Shown here: positions 1 to 12,630 of the stretch, piece by piece
Layout: each line of letters opens with the position of its first letter
How positions within the stretch are numbered: the first letter of the stretch is position 1
Source: Gymnopus androsaceus JB14
Taxonomy: Eukaryota; Basidiomycota; Agaricomycetes; Agaricales; Omphalotaceae
Length of the DNA: 64,000 nucleotides
Assembly: GCA_009733575.1 (NCBI GenBank)
Contig: ML769387.1
Location: 186,001-250,000 of the forward strand
Reading direction: 5' to 3'
The notes under the pieces: model-generated
Database searches by the model: none
Seen by the model: only the letters and a program-made list of their open reading frames with translations
What the model was told of the DNA's origin: nothing
Made by a program: the position numbers and the translations under genes

Positions 1-2746
1 TTCATCGGTTTGCTCTCCAGCCGCTCCGCACAGTTAAAGAGCGCCAGCATTCAAGCTTTAACTGCTTCAATATTATCCTCGGTTCCTTACAGCATTCCGC
101 AAGATGAAATGGAACTTCGAAGGATTCTCAAACAGCTAGCAAGTTACATTCGAACGCTCGAAAGTGAACTGGCCGCTTCACGGAAGTCAGACCTTGGTAA
201 CGACTATCGTTTGATCTTTTCGCACAAGTACTTACTTGAATGCGCAGGAACATCGGTTCATAGCAGAGAAGAAAGTTCAGAGCCAGCCACATCGAGGGAA
301 GAATATGACGAAACCGATGAACTTTCTGAACAATTGAAACAACTTCATTTCAACCACTCTCATGAGCGATACCACGGGAAGCTATCGTATAGGCTCCAGT
401 TCATTAAATCTGCTCTCGATACCGACCAACCATTCAATCAAGAGGCCATTCACATATGCAAGCGACCAATATTTTGGGAAATACAGCCCGTGCGTGACAT
501 TCGGAAATTCTCTTAATCTTTTCAACACTGACTTCCTTGCAGTGGCAATTCACCCGCGGACCTCGACTTGAACCACTCGTCTTTCCTCCGCAAGATCTCC
601 TCGTCGAGCTTGTAGACATTTGGTTTGCAAAGAGTAATGTATGGTTTCGGTAGTCTCCTCAAAAACTGCGCATTAATCAATCTATTCTTTTCAGCCGTTT
701 TTTCCCCTTCTACACCGCCCGCTGCTGGAGCAATCCATAGCTTCTGGTCTTCATTACCATGACCGGGATTTCGGCGAGGCTCTTTTGGCTATGTGCGCTC
801 TTGCTTCTCGGCACTCGGATGACCCTCGAAACTGCTTGTACGGATCACAGCTTTCTGCAGGCTTTGTGTGGATGCACCAAGTGAACCCTGTCCCAGCTTC
901 ATTCACAGAGGTTCCATCACTTTTCCAGTTGCAGAAACTTGTCGTAAGAGTCCTAATAGCTTCATCGGTGCTTTTTTACGATATGATCTTATTGATAGCT
1001 CTATATCATGTTTATGCAAAGCACTTCTACGCCTTACTCCGGCTGGGTGTTGGCCGGGCTAGGTATTCGGTTACTTCAAGACGTAGGTGCTCACCGTAAA
1101 CAGGCTTCTCCGCCCTCCATGTCCAGAGAGCTTTGGAAACGCGCATTCTGGATCCTTGTCTACATGGACTCAGCTTGGAGCGTTAACATGGGCCGACCAC
1201 GCGCTATAACATCAGATAAGTGAGTTCTAGCTGGACGTTCTCCAAACAGTATGTTATATAATCCTCTCTCCAGTTACGACGTGGAATTCCCTGTGGAGGT
1301 TGACGATGTATATTGGGAACAGCCTGGTGAACTAGCCTTTAAACAACCTCCTGGAAAGCCTTGCCAATTGGCATATTGGATACAAATTCTGAAGCTCATC
1401 AGCATTTTAGAAAGTCTTCAACGTGCAATGGTAATGTTTTTTTCGTGTCGTATGGCACTCTATTTACGACATTTCGTTGGAATAAGAGGTTTGTCCGTTC
1501 TTCCTTGCGCAAGCCAGATCCGGATGTCTTGGCTCAAAGGCAACGAGCTCTGATTGAAATTGACAAGGCATTGGATAACTGGTTAGAGGCTACACCTGAG
1601 CACTGTATGTTATGCTCTCAATTCCAGGATAACCCGGCACTAACATATAATAAATCCAGTGAAATGGAATCCACATCGTCCGGACTCTTTGGTATTCGAT
1701 CAATCAACATCGCTCTATCTCATGTACTTCTACCTGCGCATTGAGACTCATCGACATAGCATTACCCGGCCAGGTTCAACATTCTCCTCTTCGCTGGAAA
1801 CATGTCTCAACGCAGCGCACTCCTGTGTACTTATTATGGAAGCACGTCGTAAACGCGAGTATGTTGTACTTGGACCACAAATGCTGGCAAGTCTATCCTA
1901 TCCTGTTTCGAAATTGACCAGCTTAAAACTCCCCAGGCTGCAATTGCCAACTCTGCGATAATGCTTTTGATCAATATATGGAGATCTAAACAACTTAACG
2001 TGGAGATAGATATCGAGGCTGAGATGGTGGATGTTGTGAGATGTATGAACCAACTAGAGAGATTCGAAAAAAGGTGTGTTTTGCTCTTCTCGCATGGTCA
2101 ACAAGTTCACTGAACTTCTTGCAGAATCCAGGTCGCAGGACGTTTATGGTGCGTAAATAAGCTTCAAATAGATTCGAGGAGCCATCCCTAAATTAATCCA
2201 ATGCAGGGATACAGTTCTAAACATTATATCCATCAGCAACTTGACCGACGCCTACAATAATGCCAGAGAAACTTGCTCTACTGGTACAGAAGCAACAACG
2301 ATTATCAACGTGGACCCAGATCTAGGAGCGGCTGCTTCATCTGCAATACCTCCCCCAAATCAAAGTTGCACATTGGAACAGTACTTGCAAGGTTACGGCT
2401 CTTCGCTTCCCAGCATCCAGGTGATACCCACAGATAAATCTATAGTTCCAACTGCCTTCGCAACTCCTGATTTGCAACATCTACTTTCTTTTGGCTCGAA
2501 TTTACTTTCCATAAATGCGCCCTTCCTCTCAAGTTCGGCCTCTGACGCATGTTCTTCAGCATTACAGAGCGAGTTAGATGACGCACTACAGCCTTCTGGA
2601 ACGTTAGATAACATGGACGTTAGGTGAGCATACGTTATACATACTTTCTCAAAATATTCAAATTCGTGTTCAACCCACAGTGGAGGGGATTGGGCACAAT
2701 ATATGACCAGTGTAGACGAGGTACTGAGGGCGTTACAACAGGCTTG
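1..2746 (+). CDS. Fungal-specific (XlnR-like) Zn2Cys6 transcription factor, 5' partial
   Basis: This is the C-terminal part of a binuclear-cluster transcription factor; the zinc cluster itself lies left of the window. The first visible exon carries a coiled-coil-like stretch (ELRRILKQLASYIRTLESEL), as usually follows the cluster. The middle-homology (Fungal_trans) domain follows, spread over exons up to about 1960: 'VFPLLHRPLLEQSIASGLHY', 'GEALLAMCALASRHSDDPR', 'GLGIRLLQDVGAHRK', 'LWKRAFWILVYMDSAWSVNM' and 'GRPRAITSD' are typical of the XlnR/xylanase-activator branch. Introns of about 50 bp join these blocks in frame. The tail is Ser/Thr-rich and ends GGDWAQYM...LRALQQA at 2746. The branch often controls carbohydrate or cell-wall genes, but the target set cannot be read from this sequence. 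Nuclear location is inferred. Confidence 0.85.
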
Positions 2747-3501
2747 AATCTTGATGCTATGTACTGCCGTAGCTCTAGTCGAAGTTGTATAGGTACGAAG
2801 CTGAAAATAATGTTAAGGCCTGTATCACACTGGTGAACATACGTGGATTTGACTGTTCTGGCAGCAGAAGACCTTCATGTTGAGATCACACGCCTCTTCC
2901 ATTCCTGCTAGACAATGTAGTCTTACCAGAAACTAGGCGTGTTAAAATACCCATCATGGATTTGAGGTCGTGTCTCGAAAGTGGGTTTTCAATGCTCTCT
3001 TGTGGTCTCTACAGTCACTGGTGTATCATGGAAAGGGCTTGCGTACGGAGGTATTGCTGGTCTATTGCTGGCGCCTGATGAAGACGATATAATCCTGATT
3101 TTAGACTCGAACCAGTACCTTTTGCACGGTAGTGATGAGAGTCGATCACTCCGTCGGCAAGACTAATCATCAAAACTCACAGAAGCTACTGGCACGACTC
3201 TATCCTGATTTAACTTCAATCCTCTCGTTCTAAGTGTAATTCCAGTGAACAGAAAAGTGATTCAGCGGTGAAAGATAGTGTCTAGAATGAAATGAGGAGA
3301 ACTTCGGTGTTTGTATTACATCGGAATACTTGAGATGCAGAGATTGCGTTGAAAGATAGCAGGCATAAATCATCGCGCGGGGACCCGTAGCTCCAGGCGA
3401 ACTATTACCGAACCAAGTGTGGAAGTAGCATACATGAATACACAGATATTATGCAAGGTGCGACGGCAGGAGAATAAGATACAGAAAAATGTACAAAATA
3501 A
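2747..3501. other. Intergenic, no gene seen
   Basis: Convergent 3' regions of the transcription factor (+) and UBC9 (-). Only short open frames without family resemblance or convincing splice structure were found. Confidence 0.5.
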
Positions 3502-4529
3502 TTACTTGGGAACGTTATCTCGCGCCTGCTGCCTGATCTTCTTTCTGGTCAAGCGTGATAGACAATGAGAGTTAGGATAGAAGGTCATGAGAGTATAACT
3601 CACTCGTATGCGACTTTATCATTCCTGCGGTAATTGGGTAAGCTTTACGGCCGAGAGAAGAATCGTGCTGCACGTACTTGAACATGGTGTATGCCTCGCT
3701 TTGGGCAGGATCAAGAACGTTGGGGTCATTTAGAAGATCTTGAATACCGAGCAGAATCTGCATGTTGGGTAGAGGTTAGTTGGTTGTCTCAATTTCTTTA
3801 GAGCATTAAATATTAACCTGTTTGATCGTGATAGCCGGCTTCCAAGATTTTTCCTCGTCCAAAATCGATAAACAAACGGTTCCGGATGGGTAGACGTTGG
3901 GATGGAAGAGCGGTGGGGTGAATTTGCCTGGAATTTGAACGTCAGGCATTGACCGAAAGTTGGACATGGACACTTACATTTTGGTGGTTTTGATGGATAA
4001 TCTAGAGCTTTTCAGGATATAATGTGGACAGGGAGATGTAACGAAGACCGACCCTCAGGAAATGTCATCAATAGCTTGAATAGCCCGCCCTCCCAAGGAG
4101 TCTGTAAAGCCACCAATCGAAAGTCAGCATAAACATCAGAGAAGAGATAACAAGCCATTGTTCAGAGCGTCACAGAGTGGGTCGTGAACGACGATTCTGG
4201 CAGTGTGGCATAAGAAAGTGGCAAGTTGAAGATTGCGCACGTACACCTGTCTTTCCGGGGATCCCGACTTCCCATTCCATAAGGTTCATGGAACCATCAG
4301 CGGCCTTTGCGGGTTTTGCAAAGAATCCCTGGCAAAAATTATGAGTGAGGAGTACGAAAAGTGAGCCAAATCCATTCATGAAGATCTGACGCGCTGCAGA
4401 CACAACACAAAAAGTGGCATTTACGGTCGAACCAGAAAGATTTGGCCCGAAAAAGACACTCACAAATGGGTGATCCTTTCTCCATTGCTTGCGCTCTTCG
4501 GCTAGACGAGGTCTGCAGATTCCTGACAT
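3502..4529 (-). CDS. UBC9: SUMO-conjugating enzyme E2 UBC9
   Basis: E2 enzyme that accepts SUMO from the E1 and transfers it to substrate lysines, mostly in the nucleus. The spliced minus-strand product begins [21 protein letters not shown], continues '[26 protein letters not shown]', and carries the E2 core '[15 protein letters not shown]' with the catalytic Cys, then '[18 protein letters not shown]' and '[19 protein letters not shown]'. The last exon gives [13 protein letters not shown] and a stop at 3502. The N-terminal SGICRxRLAEERKxWRKxHP is diagnostic of UBC9 rather than a ubiquitin E2. At least six exons join in phase, so the gene looks intact. The start at 4529 gives the exact family N-terminus. 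It is divergent from the next gene with about 116 bp between start codons, so the two may share a promoter. Confidence 0.95.
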
Positions 4530-4645
4530 TGTTATGTGGATCAAGTGCGTTGAGATTAGAATGAAAAGGATGAAAGAGTGACGGCCAGTGTCACGATTAA
4601 GTAGGTCACATGCCTCTACCATTTAATTTAATTTATTAAAATTTA

Positions 4646-6292
4646 ATGTCTTTCCTCGCCTCTTTTCCTGGTAAAACAGCAATCTATGTTGATATTCCCG
4701 CTCCGAGCACCAAAATTATCCTTGCTGGAGACCAGGCTTCCAGAACTTCAAACCCACCATCCACCTGCTCCTCGAAGACGGCCTACAAGTCTCAGTCGCG
4801 CACTCGCCATCGTGCGCTGATTACCGACCATGGATCGGCTGTTACTGGCTCCGTACAAGCTAACTTGCAGCTCATACATCTCATTAACGAAATAAGAGGA
4901 ACAAAGAAGGACCCGGAAAAAGCTGCGCGGCGACAGAGAGTGGTACGACCACCATCTCTGATTGAGTACAACACTTCTAATTCCACTGTAGGAGGCACTG
5001 TTGAACCGGCAAGAATTTAGTGGCAAGAACCGAACATTTCATTTGACTAGTCTGGCAAATACACTTTTGCGTATGTCTTACGCTTCTCTCGTCCATTCCA
5101 TTCCTTACCCTTCTCCAGTTGAACCAGGTCTACGTATTGACCTTGACCTCTACGCACTCTTCTGTCTAACGATACCACTTAACCAGCTTCTATTAGCTTT
5201 AACTTCGCTTGCTCTTGACAACAACGATTGGACAAATAGGGCGAAGATTGATTGTAATGCGAAGCGAGAATTGGATGTACGCGCCCACTTTTCAAAAACT
5301 ATTGTAGAAGCTGACAGTGAGCAGTTGTCCAAAGCTCCTTATCTTGTCACAACGATCCAAGTCTTTGTTCTGCATCCTTCTTTTCAACCAAACAATATGC
5401 CTCTAGTGATCTTGGACCCTGCTGTTCGTGATCGACCTGCTCCTGCTGCAGCTAGTCACTGGAAGCTTTACTTTTCCGACATCGAGAATACTGGTGGCCT
5501 CGTTGACAGTGAGGGAAATGCTTTATCGCTTCCATGGCAAATATCCCGAACCGACGATGAGCAGCTGTCGCTCTTTGCTCTCATTGTCAATTCTTATAGC
5601 AAGCTTCGACATAGCTTTTGAACGTGGCTCCCTTGCGCCGCAATTCTCTGACATAAACCATCCACTGTCTCTATTGTGGGAGACCATGAAACGCATGATA
5701 GACCTCATCTTTTATGTACCGCCACAGGTTGAGGCTGCAGGGAGTATCATGATAGAGGCTCCCACATCTGCTCCTTCCGCTCCTTCCACAGAAGATAGTG
5801 AGGCATGCACCTCTACTGCCTCGACATCTGCTAGCTCGACCCACCCAATGGATGTTGATTCCCATGCTTGCAAGCCTGTCATCATCCTCTTTCGTCGAAA
5901 GCAAGCCATTGACTGACAGCCTCCCATCATCCTCTTCCACCGAAAGTGTGCCATCCACCGACAGCCTCCCATCGGCATCATCTTCCTTCATCCGTATGCG
6001 AGGCCTTACTATGGATTCTGACGGTGAGTCTGATGAGGAGGATGAGGAGGATGAGGAGGATGAATATCCCCGTCCTGACAGGCAGGCTCCGCTGACTGCT
6101 GCTGAAATCGAGATTGCTTTTTCTCGGGCTTCCAATGGCAAGCTCACTGGTGGGGAGAGAGTTGAGTCGGCAATGCTACTTTTTGGAATGGCAGGGAGTG
6201 AGTGTCTTTCTTTGATTTCAACAACCGTTTAGATGCTCATCTATATTTGCTTTACAGGCCACCTTCTTCCTCCAGGTGTTGATTCAGCATAG
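4646..6292 (+). pseudogene. Unknown paralogue A of a tandem pair, frame-damaged
   Basis: I do not recognise the family. The product starts MSFLASFPGKTAIY and contains 'TKIILAGDQASRTS', 'TAYKSQSRTRHRALITDHGS', 'IQVFVLHPSFQP', 'GNALSLPWQISRTDDEQLSL' and an acidic Ser-rich C-terminal third, ending (after a final intron) in HLLPPGVDSA. Copy B (6796-8294) is colinear, so the exon limits can be set by comparison. Relative to B, copy A has extra single bases near 5610-5635 (stop after SKLRHSF) and near 5870-5880 (stop after RRKQAID); past each break the homologous reading resumes in another frame. The acidic run near 6030-6062 is a GAGGAT-type repeat. No membrane segment or catalytic motif is visible. 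It is either a decaying gene or a gene carrying sequence errors. Confidence 0.6.
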
Positions 6293-6795
6293 TTTTAATG
6301 TATTTTAGTCTTTTTGTGTATAATTCACCTCTCCGGTACGCCTCTCCCAAATGGTAATAGTAACAAGCTGCACACAAATAGTGTTCCATGTAAGTAAATG
6401 GTTTTTCCTGACATATGTATTAGTATTGTTTTCTTCGGAAGACATGTTGATTGAATTTCGGACTACTGCAGTCTGTTTCGCAAAACTACTTGATTCGTTT
6501 TCAAACACGATTAGGGCTCAGGTCACACGCCTCCATACATGATAAGATAAGTGGCTAGATGGAAACAGTAATATTAGGAGAAAGCATCGACGAGGAAAGT
6601 CTCGACGAGGTTTGGCTGGGGCTTGGCCCCGCGTGGGTGGGCAAACAGTGAATAACCAAGACCGGAACGTCTGATTGACGCTGTTTTACTTATAACTCGA
6701 GTCCAGAGAGAATTGCTGATGTACTTAGCGATATCCGGAAGAGATATAAGCCCCTATCGGCGTAATGACTCTCACCATGTCTTTTCCGAAATTTC
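6293..6795. other. Spacer between the tandem paralogues
   Basis: No gene seen. It contains a short direct repeat (TCGACGAGG at about 6588 and 6600) and leads into copy B, whose first codons match those of copy A. Confidence 0.4.
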
Positions 6796-8294
6796 ATGTC
6801 TTTCCTAGCCTCTTTTCCTGACAGTGAAAAATCATTCCCTTATGTCGGTATATCACCTCCGACCAAGAAAATCATTCTAGCTGGCGACCACGCTACAAAA
6901 ACTTCAGTGCCACCATCTACCTGTTCCTCGAAGACGGCGTACATATCTCAGTCACGCGCTCGTCATCGTGCGTTGATTACTGACCATGGATCCGCTATTA
7001 CTGGCTCTATAGACGCTACTTTGCAACTCATACACTTGATTAGCGAAATAAGAGGAGCCAACAAGGACCTAGCAAAAGCTGAAACGGCGATAGAAAGTGG
7101 TATGTTCACCATCTCTGATTGAATGCATCACGTCTAATTCCACTGTATATATATTTAGGAAGCACTGTTGAACCGACTAGAATTTAGTGGAAAGAACAGA
7201 ACATTTCATTTGACTAGTCTGCCAAATACACTTCTGCGTATGCTTTATGCATCTCTTGTTCATTCCATTCCTCACCCATCTCTCAGTGGAACCAAATCTA
7301 CATCTTAGCCTAGACACTTACGCACTCTTTTGCCTCACAATACCATTCGATCAACTGCGAGCAGCTATGTTTGCGCTTGCTCTTGACAACGAAGATTGGG
7401 CGAAGAGGGCAAAGATCGATAAGAACGCAAAGCGAGAATTGGATGTAGCGCGCGCACTCTTTCTTTACCATCGTGGAAACTGACAGTGAACAGTTGTCGA
7501 AACCTCCTTATCATGTCACAACGATCCAAGTGTTTGTTTTGCATCCTTCTTTTCAGCCAAAGAGCATGCCCCTAATGATCTTGGACCCTGCTGCTCGTGG
7601 TCGAGGTTCAGCATTGTGTGCAGCTAGTGACTGGAAGCCCTACTTTCCCGAAGTCAGGAAGACTGGCGGCCTTGTTGACAGCCAGGGAAATGCTCTCTTG
7701 CTACCGTGGCAAACATCTCGCAACGATGACGAGCAGTTGTCACTCTTTGCTCTCATAGTCAATTCCTACAGCAAGCTTCAATCTGCTCGCAAACTCTCCT
7801 CGCTTGCGCCGCAATTCTCTATGGTCCATCCACTGTCTCTATTGTGGGAGGACACGAAACGCATGATGGAACTCATCTTTTATGAACCACCACAGGTCGA
7901 GGCTGCAGGGACCCGCTCAATGGATGTTTCCCAAGCTGAAAGCCTGGCATCATCCTCTTTCAGCGAAAGCCTCCCATCAGCATCATCTTCCTTCATCCGT
8001 ATGCCAGTCCTTACTATGGATTCTGATGGTGACTCTGACAATGCTGATGATGAGATAGAGGATGGATATCCCTGCCCTGATACGCAGGCCCCGCTGACTG
8101 CTGCTGAAGTTGAGATTGCTCTTTCTCGGGCTTCCAATGGCAAGCTCACTGGCGATGAGAGAGTTGAATCGGCAATGCTGCTTTTTGGGATGGCAGGGAG
8201 TGAGTGTCTTTCTTTGATTTTGACAATCATTTAGATGCTCATCTGTATTTGTTTCGCAGACCATCTTCTTCTTCCAGATGTAGATTCAGCATAG
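6796..8294 (+). CDS. Unknown paralogue B of a tandem pair, one frame break
   Basis: Colinear relative of the 4646-6292 gene, unknown function. The model is ATG at 6796; exon 1 to AETAIES; an intron ending TATATTTAG; 'ALLNRLEFSGKNRTFHLTSL'; a second intron ending ATCTCTCAG; 'VEPNLHLSLDTYALFCLTIP'; the long exon with 'TIQVFVLHPSFQPKSMPLMI'; a Ser-rich and acidic stretch; and a last intron before HLLLPDVDSA. One break is needed: around 7446-7456 the dinucleotide run GCGCGCGC makes the frame end in FLYHRGN, while homology to copy A resumes as TIVETDSEQLSK in the next frame (a +2 or -1 change). Copy A is intact at this point, and B is intact where A is broken, so the lesions are independent. Promoter and UTR also resemble copy A. 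Confidence 0.55.
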
Positions 8295-8587
8295 TTTTTC
8301 AGTCTTTTTGCACACAGTATAACTGGTACTACGCCTCTCCCAAATGGTAATGGAAATAATCGCTGAATTTTTTCCCATACTTTGAAAGACACATAATGAT
8401 ATGTTGATTGAATTGCGGACTAGATAACAACGACTAATCAGGGCGTAGAGGCTCTATATATTTGGGACTCGAATATCCATAAATATGACAAATTACCACA
8501 TCCGAATTTACCATGCAAGAGAAGGAAGAAGAGAAATTTCTATGTAGGCAAAACCATCGAGGAAGGAGGTACTCTTGGTTCCAATTT

Positions 8588-11512
8588 TTACGCAGTAGGT
8601 CCTCCATTTCCACCAAGTTGAGCTGGAGTCAATTGATCATAGATGGGGCAAAGCTGATCCCAATCCTCTGTTTAGAACATTTGATTCAGTATCAATGGAT
8701 GCATAAAAATCGGCCAAAATCGTACCAGGGGTAGGGTTGCTAGCAGTTTCTTCCGCGTCCGTTCCCTGTGCAAACACAATTGCGAAACCACTATAAAGCA
8801 GTCTCAGAAGCAAGTATGGATCAGACATTAACCGAGACTCACGCTTCCAAATGGAAATCAATGTGGCTATATGCAGCAAGGCCGAGTTGTAAATTTTGAA
8901 CCATCACAAACAGTTTATTTTACTTACCAGTGCAAGAACCCTTGTTTCAAGAGCCAGTTAGCAAGTTCTGAGAGACAAGCAAAAAAAATTTAAACTCACA
9001 AGGACCAGCGTTACTAGTAAAGAACCGAATCGTGACATTGTCCCCTGGCATACCAGTGTCGACAACATCTCGCTGCACAGGATTCACAAAGTTATCAACA
9101 TCGCTTCCAGCGGATCGGATAACAGAGAATGCTTGCTATATGGACGTGAGCACAAAAGAACAAAAATCAATCCCGTGTAAGACGTACTCCGTGAAGATGG
9201 AACGGATGCTAGAGATTCATGTCAGTGAGTGATTCTGTGATAGTTTCAAGTTTACTAACCGGACCACCATGTTGAAAGACGAAGCTCGTATTGAAGGTGA
9301 GTTGAATTGACGCGTTCAAAGGCAATTCGTAAACCGATCCGGTGGGGAGGAGAGCATCTGCGGTTGAGATATGTGAATATTAACAGACGAGGAGCGTGGT
9401 GGTCTTTACATACTTGCTGGCTGAGCCCCGCTTACAATTTGAAGTAAGACAGGGACGGAAGGCGGGTGGAACTGAACTCCGTTTATGAAGAAGAAATTTC
9501 CCAACTCCGGAGTCCCGACTTCCTGCAAAGAGTATGGGCGACAAAGTATCGAGAACTCTCAGGGAAATTGACCTACCCAGAACAACTGCAAGTTCATGGC
9601 CACGTCAACGTCATCTATGGTCGGTCCACCAGGCTAGAATCAGTGTTAGTCACATATGATAACGACCTGTTAATAAATGGAACTTACTGGTGTGGGATTT
9701 ACAAGAGGCTGCACTGGGTCAGTCAAGATAAATGAGGAACAATGTCTTGCTCTTACATGAAGGTCGGTTTCAAGCAACTGTCTGCCTGGTACCGTCTGGT
9801 TTTGCGTAGGCTCTGCATCGGGTGCACCGACGTAACGGAGAATGGCACTGTTGATGCCCCCATCGAAGAAATTCTTCGCAGCTCCTGCGACGTCGTTGAC
9901 CTTGATCCCTGTAGTAATGGATATTAACCCCATGTGGACTGGATGGACTGAAATCATACATACAATAGTTATCAACAGTTTGGTTTGCGGTGAGCACGAA
10001 GGAGTATCGCTGAGCGACAAGGATTTGGAATCCATCTGCTACAACAGGTTCAGTTTCGATCCCATCAGCTTCGATGACCTTGATTCAAACTCGTTAGTAT
10101 CTTCCAGAGAACAAAGTGTCTACTACATACGAGCATTGGATGGAAATCGATTGAAACGTTCATGGGGTTGTCACATCCAGAGTGGATCGTACGCATGCGG
10201 TAACTTCAAGTCACAGGATGTTCAGTATTGAAAAAGTGAAAACTGTGTTCGGAGCTCACCGTAAGCCCTGCTGAACAGTAATCACGGCCAAGGGAGTAGG
10301 CTCTGTACTGAACCAGCTTCGCCCTGAAGTTTATTTATTTATTTCAGCCCTTTGTTACCGTCATGATCAGATAGATTAGCTTTACCTAGACCGTTGATGA
10401 GTGTCGCATTTGGAGTCCTGAACAAGGATTAAGAAAGCTATGAAAACAGAGACTGTGATGACGACTCACGTGGAACCTGCCACCATCTGCGGGGCAAGAT
10501 CATCTGCAAACACATCTTGTAAAAGAGCACTTTGTTGAAAGAATTAATCCTTACGGTACCTGCCAAATCGTTCATTAAAAAAATGTACAAACATAACGAG
10601 AATAGGCTTACAATAATGAGAGTACGATGACAGTGCCATCTGAAGGAAATCATTAGATCTCTGATTCGGAAGATGAACAAAGCAAACCTAACCATCGTCG
10701 ACATCGTACAAATCGGCAAGGGGATCGTCTGGGTCATAGATAATCAAAGCCCCAGTCAATTGGTCGCAGTACTGAGTAGCTGTCACGGAGATTTATTCAA
10801 GTTCAGGATCGTACAGCGTAGAGGGAAATTTACCTAAATGCGAATGATACTGAAGATTTTTCAAAGTTAAAAGCTTGATGAATAAGCAAAGCTGGAAAGA
10901 CATACCCAGAATGTACCGGCTTGATCAGGTACAGAGAATTCGTACAGGAAAGAGTTGTTGGCCGCGATCGGGCATTGGTTCACGAAAGCACTGCGATTTC
11001 CGAGAAACTGATAAGTAATTGTGGAATGAAAATATTGTGGCTGGTTACATACGGTCTATAAAATTCATGAGTAACTAGAGACTCGGAAATCATATCAGAA
11101 TTCACATACCCGTCAGCCCAGTTGCTGTGCTCCTGGAAGATTCCGTGCCAATGCTACACCGATAAAAAGTGAAAAGCTGAAAACCCCTGGTATGAGGGCT
11201 ATACGCACAATAGAGGTACTCAAGAGCATACTACCGTTGTTGAGCTCATTCTGCAAGTTAATTTGGAAGGTATCGCCCTGTCAGTTTATCATGTTAGCGT
11301 TGTTTCTTGGTGGACGCGCTGGAGCATAAATACCTTCATTCCTGAGATGATAGGGCCAGGGAGAGTACCTCCAGCGGTAACAAAAGAACGATTGAAACCG
11401 TCAGGCTGAGCGAATGCATTCTTGATGACCAAGTCTGTGACTGGGCCGATGGAGGCTAATGCCTGCCACCGAAGAGTGTGAGTGTGAGCAGAATATGGAC
11501 CGGGCGAAACAT
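8588..11512 (-). CDS. Laccase (secreted multicopper oxidase)
   Basis: Blue multicopper oxidase that oxidises phenols with reduction of O2 to water; normally secreted. All four copper signatures are present after splicing about a dozen short introns: L1 '[15 protein letters not shown]' (about 11130-11155), L2 'YHSHL' (about 10845), L3 'HPFHLHG' (about 9200) and L4 '[11 protein letters not shown]' (about 8860-8960). '[19 protein letters not shown]', '[11 protein letters not shown]' and '[17 protein letters not shown]' are also typical. The axial T1 position after L4 is Phe (GFAIVF), which in this family is associated with high redox potential. Two oddities: the residue after HLHG is Gln, not the usual His (not a copper ligand), and the signal-peptide-like start [16 protein letters not shown] at 11512 is one frame off from the mature start [11 protein letters not shown]. 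An alternative in-frame ATG at 11579 gives no signal peptide. The product ends GGNGGPTA at 8588. Confidence 0.9.
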
Positions 11513-11579
11513 TGTAAAAACCAAGGAGGACTGGTCTATAGTCTTTCGAGGAATGGAACAGCTTAAATATCTTTTCCAC

Positions 11580-12397
11580 TCAGCTTACGTGAGTGGAAAA
11601 AAAAATCATACATGGTCTCTTCAAAGGTCGGGATGCTATACGATGTAATAGGTGTGAACGGACTTACTGGTTCAGTCGAAGCGAATGGATGCGGGAGGTT
11701 CCCATTTCTAAACTGCTCCCACAGATTTCTGCATAAAGAAAGCGTTCAGCGCGTACCTATGAGAATTTTCACATCGCGCTGATGAAGAAGCAAGACGCAA
11801 TTGGCTAGGCGTCGCGGTACCGGTACAAGTGATTGAAGGAAATGCCTCAGTTCTAAATTCGTCCCAAAAACGATTGGCAAGATCATCACAACTTCCCCAC
11901 GCACATTCTAAAGTCCGTGGTCAATGCTCCTCATACCTTTCGAGATTAAACATATTGCCAACCGGACCCGGCCTATTCTGAGAAGGACTGATCTGTGGGA
12001 TATCAGGGGATATCCTCAGATATCCTCGGGACCGGGAGGTAGACCCAATGGAAGGCGCTGAATTCGCATTATTGGCTCCTTATACTGGAGTCTCCTTGGA
12101 GATCGCGCGCGGTCTTGGCTCGGTGTTATACATACACATCAAGCTGCGTAGCTCAAAGAATGGATGTGATTTGTTGGCGGAGAACTGAGATGGATGGAAG
12201 TGCCGCGTGAAGGCGGCTTGAGGCGGTTCAATTAACTTGACATGGTGTGAATGAGGATAACGGACAACTAGAAGTGAGGAAGGAGGTCATTCATAGGATC
12301 CAGATAGACTAAACAAGAGTAAAAGCAAGAAGCATAATCTCCTGGCGTCCAACTCAAATAAATCGTTCCTCCTTCCTTCTACGCCAGTCTACTTCAG
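11580..12397. other. Laccase upstream region
   Basis: No gene recognised. It lies 5' of the minus-strand laccase and probably contains its promoter. A short direct repeat (GATATCCTC near 12009 and 12019) is visible; I could not assign a factor. Confidence 0.4.
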
Positions 12398-12589
12398 TTA
12401 TAGCCGTCCCCGGGCCTTCCTGACCGCTTCGATACATTGCCTGAAGAAGTCTTCTATACAGGAACGGTCATCAATCATTGAATATTCATAATTTCGTTGT
12501 CAGACGATGAGATCAATGTATTTGGGACCACTTACTTTACCTTTTTGAGACTGTTTCAAGCGAGCGTTGACAGTCACTGAGAACATCAT
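12398..12589 (-). CDS. Possible small two-exon gene, unknown
   Basis: A short minus-strand reading, MMFSVTVNARLKQSQK, splices across an intron with plausible ends (GTAAAG...TATAG) to EDFFRQCIEAVRKARGRL and a stop. The splice is in phase and the second exon is open, but I recognise no family and the protein would be only about 34 residues. It may be chance, or the last exons of something longer. Confidence 0.2.
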
Positions 12590-12630
12590 TAGTTATAGTA
12601 TATATATATCCAAGTAGACGCATGGGTTCT

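Noticed and set aside
6305..6542. Open frames in the spacer between the tandem unknown genes
   Set aside because: They read in both directions over the same AT-rich sequence and have no counterpart after copy B.
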